DNA of 64,000 nucleotides, from contig JAVCCM010000085.1 of NCBI GenBank assembly GCA_030765455.1, positions 55,742 to 119,741 of the forward strand, in the 5' to 3' direction. A program made the translations under genes and the position numbers. Shown in pieces: positions 17,115 to 26,648 of this stretch. The notes beneath the pieces were generated by a model. The model did not search any database. It was not told the DNA's origin and saw nothing but the letters and a program-made list of their open reading frames with translations. Within the stretch, counting starts at the first letter, position 1, and each line of letters begins with the position of its first letter. The stretch is from Candidatus Electryonea clarkiae. Lineage in GTDB: Bacteria > Electryoneota > Electryoneia > Electryoneales > Electryoneaceae.

Positions 17115-17930
17115 ATGAATAAACAAGAACTCAAACATGAAGCTTTAAGGTACCTGTCGCAGAAATCTGAACGGAATCCTCTGCAATGGGCTTCACCAAC
17201 GATTCACACTAACACATCTGTTGATAATCCTGAAGTTGATGATGATGCTTATGCATCACCCGATATCGAACAGACAATGAACCCTATACAAACTGAATCT
17301 GAAAATATTCGGGAATATGGAGCGCCTGATCCTGAACCTGCAAAACTGGAAGAAGGGATGATCAAAGATCCTTTCCCCGCTTACAACGAAATCGATTCGT
17401 TTCGAGATGCAATTTGCAATTGTGTAAAATGTCCGTTGGGGGAAACTAGGAATAAATTCGTATTTGGGGTTGGAGACCCGAATGCTGATTTAGTTGTTGT
17501 CGGGGAAGCTCCTGGCGCCGATGAAGATTTAAATGGTGAACCGTTCGTAGGTAGAGCAGGGAAATTACTTGATAAAATTTTAGATGCAGTGCAGTTAAGC
17601 AGGGACAACAGGGTTTATATTGCAAATATCCTGAAATGCCGACCTCCAAACAACCGCAACCCTCTTCAGGAAGAAGTTGCACTCTGTGAACCATATTTAA
17701 TTAAACAATTACAATTAATCCAGCCAAAAATAATACTTGCTTTGGGACGAGTTGCTGCTCAAACATTATTAAAATCAAATATATCATTAACGAAAATGCG
17801 TGAGAAAGTACATGATTATCATGGAGTCCCGTTGCTTGTAACATATCATCCTGCGGCATTACTTCGTAATCCCAATTGGAAAAGACCAGCGTGGGAGGAT
17901 GTACAGAAAATGAGAGATATGTTAGGTTAG
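17115..17930 (+). CDS. Family-4 (Fe-S) uracil-DNA glycosylase
   Basis: A 271-residue protein from ATG 17115 (MNKQELK). An N-terminal linker of about 90 residues, acidic and proline-rich, precedes the catalytic domain. Four Cys for a 4Fe-4S cluster are visible: [12 protein letters not shown] (the Cys pair used is C-x-x-C) and LKCRPP...ALCEPYL. The uracil-binding and catalytic loop is [19 protein letters not shown], and the late His motif is [12 protein letters not shown]. The enzyme removes uracil from DNA arising by cytosine deamination. Some homologues are annotated as a fusion to the N-terminus of a phage polymerase; that is not the case here. Confidence 0.93.
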   Translation: MNKQELKHEALRYLSQKSERNPLQWASPTIHTNTSVDNPEVDDDAYASPDIEQTMNPIQTESENIREYGAPDPEPAKLEEGMIKDPFPAYNEIDSFRDAICNCVKCPLGETRNKFVFGVGDPNADLVVVGEAPGADEDLNGEPFVGRAGKLLDKILDAVQLSRDNRVYIANILKCRPPNNRNPLQEEVALCEPYLIKQLQLIQPKIILALGRVAAQTLLKSNISLTKMREKVHDYHGVPLLVTYHPAALLRNPNWKRPAWEDVQKMRDMLG

Positions 17931-18004
17931 CTGTTCTGTTAACTATGTGCAAACCATAAATAGAACAAGTCCTTTACAACTGAAAAACACTGAAAACTAT
18001 TCAA

Positions 18005-19426
18005 ATGAATGAAGTAAAAAGCAAGAAAAAACCGGCTGACGAAGAAAAGAGTTCCATCCAGGTACCACCCAGTGATCTCCAGGCAGAACAGGCGGTTCTC
18101 GGCGCTGTCCTGCTTGATCCTACCGCATATGCAAAAGTCATTGAGTTTGTAAAAGAGTCATCATTTTATTGGACAAAGCATAGTATCATATTCCATGAAA
18201 TGAACACGTTGTTCAATAATAATGAACCTACAGATCTGGTGGCTGTTTCAAATCAACTTAAATCCAGCGACAAACTGGATGACGCAGGCGGGGATTATTA
18301 TATCACAGAATTGGCAAGCTCTGTGCCTTTTCCGCGAAACGTAGATTATTATGCAAAGATCGTGCAGGAAAAATACCTGCTTCGACAACTTGTCGAGTTG
18401 GGTGAAGATATAGGATCAAAAGCTTTTGAGCCGTCAGCAAATCCTTCAGTATTACTTGATTCGAGTATAAGTGAAATTTTCAGATTGCAGCAAACCAAGG
18501 AAAGAGCCGGATATCAGAATATAAATGAGGTCACAACAATCGCAGTGGAAGATTTAGACCGTATTTCCACTCGAAAAGGAGAGTTAATTGGTGTTACTTC
18601 AGGCTTCCCAAAACTCGACAGCATTACCGGTGGTTTTCAGAACTCGGATTTGATTATTCTTGCTGCCCGGCCCTCAATGGGCAAAACGGCGCTTGCGCTG
18701 GGGTATGCGTATAATGCCGCAAAGATATCTCGAGTACCAGTCGGGATTATTTCACTTGAAATGAATGCTCGTCAAATCGCGATAAGACTATTAAGTTTTG
18801 AAACAAAACTATCATTAGACAAAATCAGGAAAGCACAATTAAGTATCGAAGACTGGAGTCGTATCGCGGAAGGTGCGTCTCAATTGTCTCAATTGCCGAT
18901 ATACATCGATGACTCTTCAATACAAACAATTACTGATATCAGGGCAAGGGCAAGACGTTTGAAGATGCAGTTCAATGTTGGTATGATAGTTTTGGATTAT
19001 TTGCAACTGATGCAGCCCTCTGACAGGGTGGAAAACCAGCAGCAATTCATTGCAAACGTAAGCCGCCAGCTTAAAGGGCTTGCGAAAGAACTTGATATTC
19101 CAATTGTTACACTTAGTCAGCTAAGTAGAAAAGTGGAAGATAGAGGCGGTAGCAAGCGTCCCATCCTTTCCGATTTGCGCGATTCCGGAGCAATTGAGCA
19201 GGACGCTGATGTTGTTATGTTTGTGTATCGTAAGGCATATTACGCAAAGCTGGAAGGTAAAGAAGAAGAAGCAAATGATAAAACAGCCGACATTATTATT
19301 GCCAAACAGCGTAACGGACCTACCGGAAACGTTAAACTGACTTTTTTAGAGGAGCGCGCTATATTTGTTCCTCAGACAAGAGACGATTTTAGACCGGATT
19401 CTGAGACAACAGGCGCACCTTTTTAA
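18005..19426 (+). CDS. dnaB: Replicative DNA helicase DnaB
   Basis: A 473-residue protein of normal length. The N-terminal primase-interaction domain (PPSDLQAEQAVLGAVLLDPTA) is followed by a RecA-like motor with Walker A ARPSMGKTALAL (about 225-236), the Walker-B region VGMIVLDYLQLM, SQLSRKVEDRG and the arginine-finger segment LSDLRDSGAIEQDADVV. It unwinds DNA ahead of the replication fork as a hexamer. No intein is present. Its stop codon overlaps the start of the relA/spoT gene by one base. Confidence 0.97.
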   Translation: MNEVKSKKKPADEEKSSIQVPPSDLQAEQAVLGAVLLDPTAYAKVIEFVKESSFYWTKHSIIFHEMNTLFNNNEPTDLVAVSNQLKSSDKLDDAGGDYYITELASSVPFPRNVDYYAKIVQEKYLLRQLVELGEDIGSKAFEPSANPSVLLDSSISEIFRLQQTKERAGYQNINEVTTIAVEDLDRISTRKGELIGVTSGFPKLDSITGGFQNSDLIILAARPSMGKTALALGYAYNAAKISRVPVGIISLEMNARQIAIRLLSFETKLSLDKIRKAQLSIEDWSRIAEGASQLSQLPIYIDDSSIQTITDIRARARRLKMQFNVGMIVLDYLQLMQPSDRVENQQQFIANVSRQLKGLAKELDIPIVTLSQLSRKVEDRGGSKRPILSDLRDSGAIEQDADVVMFVYRKAYYAKLEGKEEEANDKTADIIIAKQRNGPTGNVKLTFLEERAIFVPQTRDDFRPDSETTGAPF

Positions 19427-21666
19427 TGCCTAAAGAACTGGAAATAGAAACAGATGTGGAAGAGTTGGCAATTGTTATTACACCTGAGGTGCAAAAACGT
19501 TTTGACGAGATTATTACGCAAATTAGAGATGAAATTGACGAAAAACGTATAGAACAGATCGAAAAAGCCTTCCATTTTGCAGCGAATGCTCACTCCGGAC
19601 AAACCCGAATTTCCGGTGATCCATACATAACTCATCCTCTTGAGGTTATGGGAATCCTTACTGAACTGCATGTGGACAGCGTTACTCTTATTGGGGCTCT
19701 CCTCCATGATATTGTGGAAGATACAGGTTCTACGCTTGATGATGTTGCCCAGGAGTTCGGACCTGTTGTTGCCTTGTTGGTCGAAGGTATGACCAAGCTG
19801 TCGGCTCTTCGCTATGACACGCGCAGCAGCGAAGAACGGCAGGCGGAATATTTCCGCAAGATGTTGCTTTCTATGGCTCAGGACTTACGTGTAGTTATGA
19901 TTAAATTTGCCGACCGCCTTCATAATATGCGAACGCTTGAGGTAATGCCGATAAAGTCGCAAATCCGCATTGCACAGGAAACCCTGGACATTTATGCGCC
20001 ACTTGCTCATCGTTTTGGTGTCGGCAAAATTAAATGGCAGCTTGAGGATCTTTCATTGCGAATACTCGACAAAGTCGCATATCGAAGGATCGCAGAGCGA
20101 GTGACCATGGATCGAGATGAACGTGAAAATGCTCTGAATAATGTTATCGAACAATTGAAAATACACTTGAAATCAGAGGGTATAAATGCTGAGGTATTAG
20201 GCAGAGCAAAACATTTCTTTAGTATTTACAATAAAATAAACCGTCGTGGGAAAAGCTTTGAAGAGATTCTTGACCTCCTCGCTGTACGCATAATCGTTGC
20301 GGACATTCCTGATTGTTACAAAGCTCTTGGTGTTGCTCATAACCTCTTCACACCAATCGTAGAACGATTCTCTGATTATATCGCCATGCCCAAAGGAAAT
20401 ATGTATCAATCACTTCATACAAAGGTCATGGATAAAGAAGGTCACACGATTGAAGTACAGATTCGCACCAGGGAGATGGATGAAATTGCTGAGGTGGGAA
20501 TAGCGGCACACTGGCGCTATAAGGAGGGCAAAAGCAGTAGAATAATCAGAGAGGATAATCTAAAAGATTACTACCGATGGTTGCGTCAAGTCATTGAAGG
20601 ATCGAAAGAGGAAGACAGTTCTGAAGAATTTATGCAGACATTAAAAATTAATCTTTTCACAGATGAAATTTATGTCTTCACACCAAAGGGAAAATTAATT
20701 CGATTACCCAAGGAATCATCGCCAGTCGATTTCGCCTTTGCCGTTCATTCAGACGTTGGATTAAAAACCCTTGGATCCAAGGTAAACGGGAAAATGGTGC
20801 CTTTGAATACCAGGTTATTTAATGGTGATTCTGTTGAGATATTGACAAGTGCAAACGCTCACCCGAGTGCGGATTGGTTAAGGTTTGTAAATTCGAGTAA
20901 GGCGAGAAGTAAAATCAAGCGGTATTTCAAGCAGACTCAATTTGAAGACTCCATAAGAATTGGCGAAGAATTGCTCCAGAGGGAATTGAAAGCAAATAAA
21001 TTAAAAATGTCGCGTAAAGAAATTTTAGATCTCGTAAACGGCGCCGGGCATGAAAGTCCTGAATCTTTTTATGCAGCAGTTGGAGCAGGCGACCTATCTG
21101 TTAAACGGGTATTAAAGGATGTCATTGGAGAAGTTACGCAGACAATAGAAAAGCGTAACGCAGCCCGTCAAAGTTTGATGCGAACTTTGAAGCGTGATAC
21201 CTCGAATGTTCGAGTTAAGGGTGCTGATAATTTAATGATTGCGTTCGGTAACTGTTGCAGTCCTTTACCGGGAGATCGTATCATTGGATACCTGAGTAAA
21301 GGGCGCGGGATCGTTGTTCACAGGAATGATTGTCCAAATATAGCAGACTTAAGTAAAGATCCCGAAAAGTTGGTGGATGTTGACTGGGATGTCCATGGGG
21401 GTTCCCTGTTTAACTGCCGCTTAAGAATATATGGTGAAGATAGAAATAATCTGCTGAAAGATATGGCGGATGTTTTCAGCAAAATGAAGGTATCTGTAGT
21501 AGAATTAAATCTCCGCTCGGAAGGTTCTCTTGCTGTCGGAACTTTGGTTGTGCAGGTAAAAGGCCTGGGGCAACTTTCGAGGTTGATGAATCGTGTCAGC
21601 AAAATACAAAATATTGTTAAAGTGGAACGAATAAATGTTGCCGATGTGGCAGAAAAGATTGTATAG
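19426..21666 (+). CDS. rsh: Bifunctional (p)ppGpp synthetase/hydrolase (RelA/SpoT, Rsh)
   Basis: A 746-residue protein that makes and degrades the stringent-response alarmone. Domains in order: HD hydrolase (HSGQTRISGDPYITHPLE, ALLHDIVEDT, KFADRLHNMRTL; all metal ligands present, so hydrolase should work), synthetase (FSIYNKINRRGKSFEEI, DYIAMPKGNMYQSLHT, EVQIRTREMDEIAE), TGS (TPKGKLIRLPKESSPVDFAF), a zinc-finger-like segment (GNCCSPLPGD ... VVHRNDCPN) and a C-terminal ACT domain. Both activities look intact. It is translationally coupled to dnaB (ATG overlaps TAA). Confidence 0.96.
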   Translation: MPKELEIETDVEELAIVITPEVQKRFDEIITQIRDEIDEKRIEQIEKAFHFAANAHSGQTRISGDPYITHPLEVMGILTELHVDSVTLIGALLHDIVEDTGSTLDDVAQEFGPVVALLVEGMTKLSALRYDTRSSEERQAEYFRKMLLSMAQDLRVVMIKFADRLHNMRTLEVMPIKSQIRIAQETLDIYAPLAHRFGVGKIKWQLEDLSLRILDKVAYRRIAERVTMDRDERENALNNVIEQLKIHLKSEGINAEVLGRAKHFFSIYNKINRRGKSFEEILDLLAVRIIVADIPDCYKALGVAHNLFTPIVERFSDYIAMPKGNMYQSLHTKVMDKEGHTIEVQIRTREMDEIAEVGIAAHWRYKEGKSSRIIREDNLKDYYRWLRQVIEGSKEEDSSEEFMQTLKINLFTDEIYVFTPKGKLIRLPKESSPVDFAFAVHSDVGLKTLGSKVNGKMVPLNTRLFNGDSVEILTSANAHPSADWLRFVNSSKARSKIKRYFKQTQFEDSIRIGEELLQRELKANKLKMSRKEILDLVNGAGHESPESFYAAVGAGDLSVKRVLKDVIGEVTQTIEKRNAARQSLMRTLKRDTSNVRVKGADNLMIAFGNCCSPLPGDRIIGYLSKGRGIVVHRNDCPNIADLSKDPEKLVDVDWDVHGGSLFNCRLRIYGEDRNNLLKDMADVFSKMKVSVVELNLRSEGSLAVGTLVVQVKGLGQLSRLMNRVSKIQNIVKVERINVADVAEKIV

Positions 21667-21738
21667 TTAAACACTTTAAGTATTTATCGACAAAAAGTAA
21701 AAAGGTGAAAATCTAAGAGCCAGTCCGGAGGACAGCAA

Positions 21739-22050
21739 ATGAAGACCTACATTAAGAAGGATGTTGTTGAGAAAGTGGTAGAAATAACGAGTGAAAAACC
21801 TGAAATTGTCTCCCGAATCGTTAATGATGTATTTAATACTATGCGAGAGATTATGACAGGCGATGACCTTGAGCTTCGGGTTGAAATTCGGGATTTTGGT
21901 GTTTTTGAAGTGAAGAAAACTAAACCCAAACTCAAAGCAAGGAATCCTAAGACCAACGAAATCATTGCTGTTCCTGCCCGACGTAAAACGCATTTTAAAC
22001 CGGGCAAATTATTGAAAGATTTTTTAAAGATTCCTTTGGATAAGTTGTAG
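21739..22050 (+). CDS. HU/IHF-family DNA-binding protein
   Basis: A 103-residue protein. The HU fold is clear: helical N-terminus (YIKKDVVEKVVEITSEK), the strand IRDFGVFEVKKTKPKLKARNP and the DNA-binding arm ending VPARRKTHFKPGK. The Arg-Asn-Pro arm tip (ARNPKTNEI) intercalates and bends DNA. It could be HU or IHF; the sequence cannot decide. GGAGG lies 8 bases before the ATG. Confidence 0.92.
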   Translation: MKTYIKKDVVEKVVEITSEKPEIVSRIVNDVFNTMREIMTGDDLELRVEIRDFGVFEVKKTKPKLKARNPKTNEIIAVPARRKTHFKPGKLLKDFLKIPLDKL

Positions 22051-22101
22051 AAATTAACCGATTAAATTATAATAGAATAACTTTTGGCGCAGGGAGTGTA
22101 A

Positions 22102-22509
22102 ATGAGTCGCTTGCTGGCGCTTGATTGGGGGCGAAAAAGGATCGGGGTGGCGATCTCTGATCCTTCCGGTATTCTCGCCTCGCCTTATACTACTTTGGAT
22201 GCGACTCCACGTAAACGTCTCCTCGAAAGGATAAAAAATATCATCAATGAGGAGAATATCGAGTGCATTATAATAGGGCTTCCTTTGAATATGGATGGAA
22301 GCGAGGGTAAGAGCGCTCTGCAAGCTCGTTCACTCGCCGATGAGGTTGAAAGCCTTGGTATTCCTGTAAAAACACACGATGAAAGACTTTCGAGTTATGA
22401 AGCTAATCGGTTACTTCGCGATGCGGGGAAAAAACCTTCGCGTAACAAAGGATTGATTGACCGTGCTGCTGCAACATTAATTTTACAGGATTTTCTCGAT
22501 AGCAAATAA
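22102..22509 (+). CDS. ruvX: RuvX/YqgF-family RNase H-like nuclease
   Basis: A 135-residue protein, normal length. First catalytic Asp strand LLALDWGRKRIGVAISDP, then ECIIIGLPLNMDGSEG, the Glu-containing THDERLSSYEA motif and the final acidic DRAAATLILQDFL. Family members act on pre-16S rRNA 5' ends and on Holliday junctions. A good AGGGAG ribosome site is present. Confidence 0.92.
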   Translation: MSRLLALDWGRKRIGVAISDPSGILASPYTTLDATPRKRLLERIKNIINEENIECIIIGLPLNMDGSEGKSALQARSLADEVESLGIPVKTHDERLSSYEANRLLRDAGKKPSRNKGLIDRAAATLILQDFLDSK

Positions 22510-22545
22510 TTAGCAAATGTATAGTGTTATCTATCACCGCAAGGG

Positions 22546-23625
22546 ATGGATGAAGTTGTTCAAAAGGACAGACATCGAATGGTACAAAACATTGACTATC
22601 TCCCAAAGGATCGACCGGTAAGAGTTGGCGTGGTCGGTTTAAGCGGGTTAGCGCAGGTAATTCATCTACCTTTGCTTGTGGCAATGGAAGAAGTTGAACT
22701 TGTAGGGATTTGTGATCAGGAAGCATTCAAGCTTGGAAAACTTTCTGATAAATATGATGTGCCTGGTTTTCTCGATATACATAATTTCTTGAAGAAGGTA
22801 CCAATTGACGTTGCTTTTATCTGCACTCCCACTATTTCTCATCTACCATTGGCATTAACAGTACTTCAGGCAGGGGCCCATGTGGTTGTAGAAAAACCTG
22901 TCGCAAGAAATCTTGAGGAATCTATCAGGCTGGTAGAAGCCGCCGAGCAATACCGCCGTTGTGCCCTTGTAGCGATGAATTTGAGATTTCGTCAGGATGT
23001 TGCAGTGCTGAAAAACTTCCTTCGTGCCGGGGAATTAGGTAGAGTCTGGCGGATACGCGCAGGTTGGCTGAAATGCCAGTCAGCATGGGCAAGGAGTCAC
23101 TGGCTTGATCAACCGGATATTAGCGGGGGTGGAGTCCTTATGGACCTGGGACTTCAAATACTTGATGTTGTTAATTGGCTTATGGATTGGCCTGAAGTAA
23201 AACGTGTTGTAGGATTTACATATAAGAATAGTCTAAACCGAGACGTCGAAGATACTGTCTCCACCATGATAGAATATGAAAACAAGCTGACACTCCAACT
23301 GGAATGCAGTTGGGGACTTATGACAGAACATAATATTGCATATACATATTTTGATGGTATGACTGGATCTGCTACGCTGAATCCGCTTGTAGTTCATAAA
23401 TCCCTTCAGGGAGAGTTGGTAAATGTTTCACCGGTGAAGTCTTTTGGTATCGGCGAATTGTATCAGGCTTCATTTAAAGCTCAACTCTCAAACATCATTT
23501 ATACACTGCGTGGAGAAACCACGACTGGTTCTACTGCTGAAGAGGCTGTTAAGACAATGCGGCTTGTTGATCTGATTTACCGGAGCGCTCGTGAAAGCCG
23601 TGAGATTTTCCCCGGCGATGAATAA
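22546..23625 (+). CDS. Gfo/Idh/MocA-family oxidoreductase
   Basis: A 359-residue NAD(P)-dependent dehydrogenase family protein. The Rossmann domain begins RVGVVGLSGLAQVIHLPLL, the acidic strand end is LVGICDQE, the diagnostic VVEKPVARNLEES lies near residue 110, and the C-terminal beta-sheet domain begins AMNLRFRQDV. GGGVLMDLGLQILD is the conserved second-domain motif. Members oxidise sugars, inositols or similar polyols. The substrate is not inferable; its tight coupling to lnt (8-base overlap) suggests an envelope or lipid role but may be chance. A second in-frame Met at 22579 is also possible as start. Confidence 0.87.
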   Translation: MDEVVQKDRHRMVQNIDYLPKDRPVRVGVVGLSGLAQVIHLPLLVAMEEVELVGICDQEAFKLGKLSDKYDVPGFLDIHNFLKKVPIDVAFICTPTISHLPLALTVLQAGAHVVVEKPVARNLEESIRLVEAAEQYRRCALVAMNLRFRQDVAVLKNFLRAGELGRVWRIRAGWLKCQSAWARSHWLDQPDISGGGVLMDLGLQILDVVNWLMDWPEVKRVVGFTYKNSLNRDVEDTVSTMIEYENKLTLQLECSWGLMTEHNIAYTYFDGMTGSATLNPLVVHKSLQGELVNVSPVKSFGIGELYQASFKAQLSNIIYTLRGETTTGSTAEEAVKTMRLVDLIYRSARESREIFPGDE

Positions 23626-25168
23626 AACTTCTGGTCAGCGAATTTGGATGGCAGTATTAACCGGATTGCTCCTTTTCCTCGCAACTCCTCCTGTTCCATT
23701 GGGATTCCTGGCATGGTTCGCCTTGATCCCGCTGTTAATTTCCCTTGAAAATGTTATAGACGGGAAAGAGGCATTTCGCCTTGGGATGTGGACAGGTTTG
23801 GTCTATCATCTCGGGACTATTTACTGGATTGCGTTCAATACGGGCGCAGACTGGGGAGCAAGATTAGGTTCTGCAGCAGGCGGCATTGGCTTGATGACAA
23901 TTTTAGTCGGATTCGTAGCCTGGTTGCATTATTTTGCTGTAAAAAGATTCGGGAAGTCAGGGCATTTGCTGATAATCATGCTATGGCCAGCTCAAGATAT
24001 GCTCTTTATGCAGGGAGAGCTTGGATTTCCCTGGGTGACTCTCGCACTTACACAAGCTGAATACCTGCCAATTATTCAAATAGCGTCGGTAGGCGGCACA
24101 CCTCTTGTATCCGCATGGGTTGCTGCTATCAATGGAATTGCAGCGGCAGGTAGAGATAGAAAAATGACAAGTGTTGTTCTAATCCTTATAGTTCTTATGA
24201 CATGGGGTGGAGGTTACATCCGTGAATATTCAATCAGCGTGAGGGATAGTGAAAACAATCTTGGCTCAATTGCGCTTGTACAGGGAAACATCGAGCCGGC
24301 AAAAAAATGGGAGCTTGGTGCAGATCACAGTCTTGGAATTTACTGGTCGATTACACGCAATGTAATAAATGCTGAAAAGCCAATCCTTGTTGTATGGCCT
24401 GAGACTGCGGCGCCTGTTTACCTGAAACGATCAAGACAATGGCGAAATAAAATGCAGGCTTTTGTCGATTCAGTCGGAGTGCCTGTTGCTACCGGTGGTT
24501 CACACTACGAAATTGAGAACGGTGTCAAAAATAGATACAATAGTTCCTTCCTAATTAAACCCGGCGCTAAAGGTGTCATGGATTGGTACGCAAAAATCCA
24601 CCTTGTTCCATTCGGCGAAAGAGTACCTTTTCAGAAGATATATCCGGATCTTGGCAAGCTTAACTTTGGTCAGGCAGAATTTAAGCCTGGTTCAGGAATA
24701 AAAGCCTGGGAAATTGATGGAAAAGACGGGCAGGTTAAGGTTTCACCGTTAATCTGTTACGAGGCGATATTTCCAGATCTCGGTCGAGATGCTGTACGAG
24801 CAGGCGCACAAGTTATTATTAATCATACAAACGATGGTTGGCTTGCAGGAACATCGGAACCGGAGCAACATCTGCTCTTAAGCCGTTTTCGAAGTATTGA
24901 AACAGGATTGGCATTAGTTCGTGCAACGAATACAGGGATTTCAGCAATTATATCTCCATCGGGGAGAATATTAAGAAAACTGCCGGAGGGGATTCGAGGC
25001 GCTTTAACAGCCGGGATACCTGAGCCTGTTAAAACTCCTTACATTAAGGGAGGTTGGCTGTTCGGATATATCATGGTGGTTGTGACAATTCTCATTTGGT
25101 TGAAACTTGTCAGTGATGAGATACGTAAGAGATGGAAGACGAACAAACTGCCATCGAAGGGAGAATAG
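23618..25168 (+). CDS. lnt: Apolipoprotein N-acyltransferase Lnt
   Basis: A 516-residue inner-membrane enzyme adding the third acyl chain to lipoproteins. About six N-terminal membrane helices (residues 1-210, starting LLLFLATPPVPLGFLAWFALIP) are followed by a carbon-nitrogen-hydrolase domain with the Glu in WPETAAP, the Lys in YAKIHLVPFGERVP and the catalytic Cys in SPLICYEAIFPD. NHTNDGWL and a last TM helix near the C-terminus complete the fold. ATG 23618 is chosen; a GTG nine codons earlier is also in frame. Lipoproteins in this window (BamD, the TPR and beta-helix proteins) would be its clients. Confidence 0.94.
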   Translation: MNKTSGQRIWMAVLTGLLLFLATPPVPLGFLAWFALIPLLISLENVIDGKEAFRLGMWTGLVYHLGTIYWIAFNTGADWGARLGSAAGGIGLMTILVGFVAWLHYFAVKRFGKSGHLLIIMLWPAQDMLFMQGELGFPWVTLALTQAEYLPIIQIASVGGTPLVSAWVAAINGIAAAGRDRKMTSVVLILIVLMTWGGGYIREYSISVRDSENNLGSIALVQGNIEPAKKWELGADHSLGIYWSITRNVINAEKPILVVWPETAAPVYLKRSRQWRNKMQAFVDSVGVPVATGGSHYEIENGVKNRYNSSFLIKPGAKGVMDWYAKIHLVPFGERVPFQKIYPDLGKLNFGQAEFKPGSGIKAWEIDGKDGQVKVSPLICYEAIFPDLGRDAVRAGAQVIINHTNDGWLAGTSEPEQHLLLSRFRSIETGLALVRATNTGISAIISPSGRILRKLPEGIRGALTAGIPEPVKTPYIKGGWLFGYIMVVVTILIWLKLVSDEIRKRWKTNKLPSKGE

Positions 25169-25223
25169 GGCTGTTCATGTTAGATGGAACAGCATTATAT
25201 TTCGGTTTAATAAAAGCAAAAAC

Positions 25224-25646
25224 ATGTTATTGAAAGCAGCTTCAAATATTTTTTTAATCATGACTCTATCGCTGATGGTTTCCGCCAATGCATCTGTTAT
25301 TGAGTATAATGCGGAATCAATAATTATTCATAATTATAAAAACGATATTTTTCAACCTATTAAGGCAACAGTTTCAAGTGACTATAAATATTCACAGGGA
25401 ATCGTTGATTATTTTAATAATGACCATAAGCATTATCTGAATGGTGAAAATGGCACATCAAGAGATACAGGTTTAGATTATCAGAAATCATTATTTCAGA
25501 GTCCTCAATTTGAGAGCAATTTCGGGCTCAACGGGGTTGAACGGAAAGAATCAAGTAGAACATATTCACGCTGGTTGATTCCAGTGGCGGTGATCGTGGC
25601 GGGAGGTCTAACAACCTATGCGCTTTATTCTATAAGGAGTAACTGA
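25224..25646 (+). CDS. Small exported protein with C-terminal membrane segment
   Basis: A 140-residue protein of unrecognised family. A signal peptide (LLKAASNIFLIMTLSLMVSANA) is followed by a polar region rich in Asn, Tyr and Ser and a C-terminal hydrophobic helix (WLIPVAVIVAGGLTTYALY). A longer in-frame start at 25107 lies inside lnt and is rejected. It is coupled to bamD: the TGA stop and the bamD ATG share a base. That placement suggests an envelope protein, function unknown. Confidence 0.62.
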   Translation: MLLKAASNIFLIMTLSLMVSANASVIEYNAESIIIHNYKNDIFQPIKATVSSDYKYSQGIVDYFNNDHKHYLNGENGTSRDTGLDYQKSLFQSPQFESNFGLNGVERKESSRTYSRWLIPVAVIVAGGLTTYALYSIRSN

Positions 25647-26431
25647 TGCAGTTGGCATCATCAATTCGAACATGGATAGTTTTGTTAATAATCATCGGAT
25701 TATTTTCGGGATGCAGTGGCAGGAAAAAATGGGAGGATGTCCAAGCGGATGTCGCCTGGGCAAAAATCCAAAAGTATTATAAGAAGAAGAGATATCTTGA
25801 TGCTATCGACCATCTTGAGATCTTCCTGATCAATCATTCAGGTGCGCCAATGATGGATTCTGCTCAATTCTACATTGCTGAATGCCACTATAATCTCAAG
25901 GAATATATCATTTCAGCCAGTGAGTATGAAAAACTGTACATGCAGTTTCCCCAGAGTCCTCTTGCCGAGCAGGCGGAATATAAACTGGGTATGAGCTATT
26001 ACGAACTTTCACCAAAATATTCCCTCGATCAGAGATTCACGGAACAAGCCATCAGCGCTTTCCAGTTGTATATCGAGGATTTTCCTGAAACAGATGGTGT
26101 GAAAGATGCTGTTGAAATGATTGACGTCTGCCGCAATAAAATTGCCAGGAAAGCTTATGAAAACGGACGGTTGTATCAGAAAGTAAAGGAATTCCATGCG
26201 GCTGGTATCTATTTTAACAATGTGCTTGATAACTTTTATGATACCATATATGCACCCATGTCCCTCTATCAAAGAGCGGAAATGCATGTGGCTAATGATG
26301 AATACAGTGAAGCTATAGAAGACTATTCCGTGTTTCTTGATAAATACGGCGAGCATGACTGGTCGGTGAAAGCATTAAAAGCTCTTAACCGGGCACGTGA
26401 AAAAGCCAAAAAAACCAAGGTTGAAGAGTAG
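25646..26431 (+). CDS. bamD: Outer-membrane assembly lipoprotein BamD
   Basis: A 261-residue lipoprotein: the signal peptide ends in LFSGC, with Cys for lipidation, followed by TPR helices (RYLDAIDHLEIFLINHS, SAQFYIAECHYNLKEY, ASEYEKLYMQFPQSPLAEQAEYKLG) in the BamD/YfiO pattern. BamD supports folding of outer-membrane barrels with BamA. Its final codon and TAG stop (26429-26431) lie inside a GTAG-family palindrome, so the repeat now supplies the gene's end. nadD follows. Confidence 0.9.
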   Translation: MQLASSIRTWIVLLIIIGLFSGCSGRKKWEDVQADVAWAKIQKYYKKKRYLDAIDHLEIFLINHSGAPMMDSAQFYIAECHYNLKEYIISASEYEKLYMQFPQSPLAEQAEYKLGMSYYELSPKYSLDQRFTEQAISAFQLYIEDFPETDGVKDAVEMIDVCRNKIARKAYENGRLYQKVKEFHAAGIYFNNVLDNFYDTIYAPMSLYQRAEMHVANDEYSEAIEDYSVFLDKYGEHDWSVKALKALNRAREKAKKTKVEE

Positions 26432-26454
26432 ATCCCTTTCGTTGAAAGGGATTT
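26428..26454. repeat. GTAG-family palindrome overlapping the bamD stop codon
   Basis: GTAGATCCCTTTCGTTGAAA, then GGGATTT. It is identical over 27 bases to the core of 2010-2036. Its TAG serves as the bamD stop codon. Confidence 0.75.
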
Positions 26455-26508
26455 GAGATAATGAATGCATGAAACACTTCAATATCAAACTGAGGACTGT
26501 CCCCAAAT

Positions 26509-26588
26509 GTCATTCTCGGACTTGATCCGGGAATCCACATTGTTCTAACCACTTGATATTCATGGATTCCTGCCTTCGCAGGAATGAC
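26509..26588. repeat. 80-bp palindromic element, chimeric copy of the GTCATTC family
   Basis: Left arm GTCATTCTCGGACTTGATCC... (26509-26537) belongs to the same family as 58264 and 59796. The right arm, TGGATTCCTGCCTTCGCAGG... (26563-26588), has a different inner sequence, so the two arms pair only at the outer and GGAATCCA/TGGATTCC parts. It lies between bamD and nadD. Confidence 0.6.
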
Positions 26589-26648
26589 ATTCTTTATCAT
26601 TTTTCAGGCTATTTGATGGCCACATACTTCTAACAATATGGTATTTTC

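Noticed and set aside
25107..25223. 39-codon extension of the small exported protein into lnt
   Set aside because: A Lys/Arg-rich leader that would disable the signal peptide; the ATG at 25224 starts a normal one.
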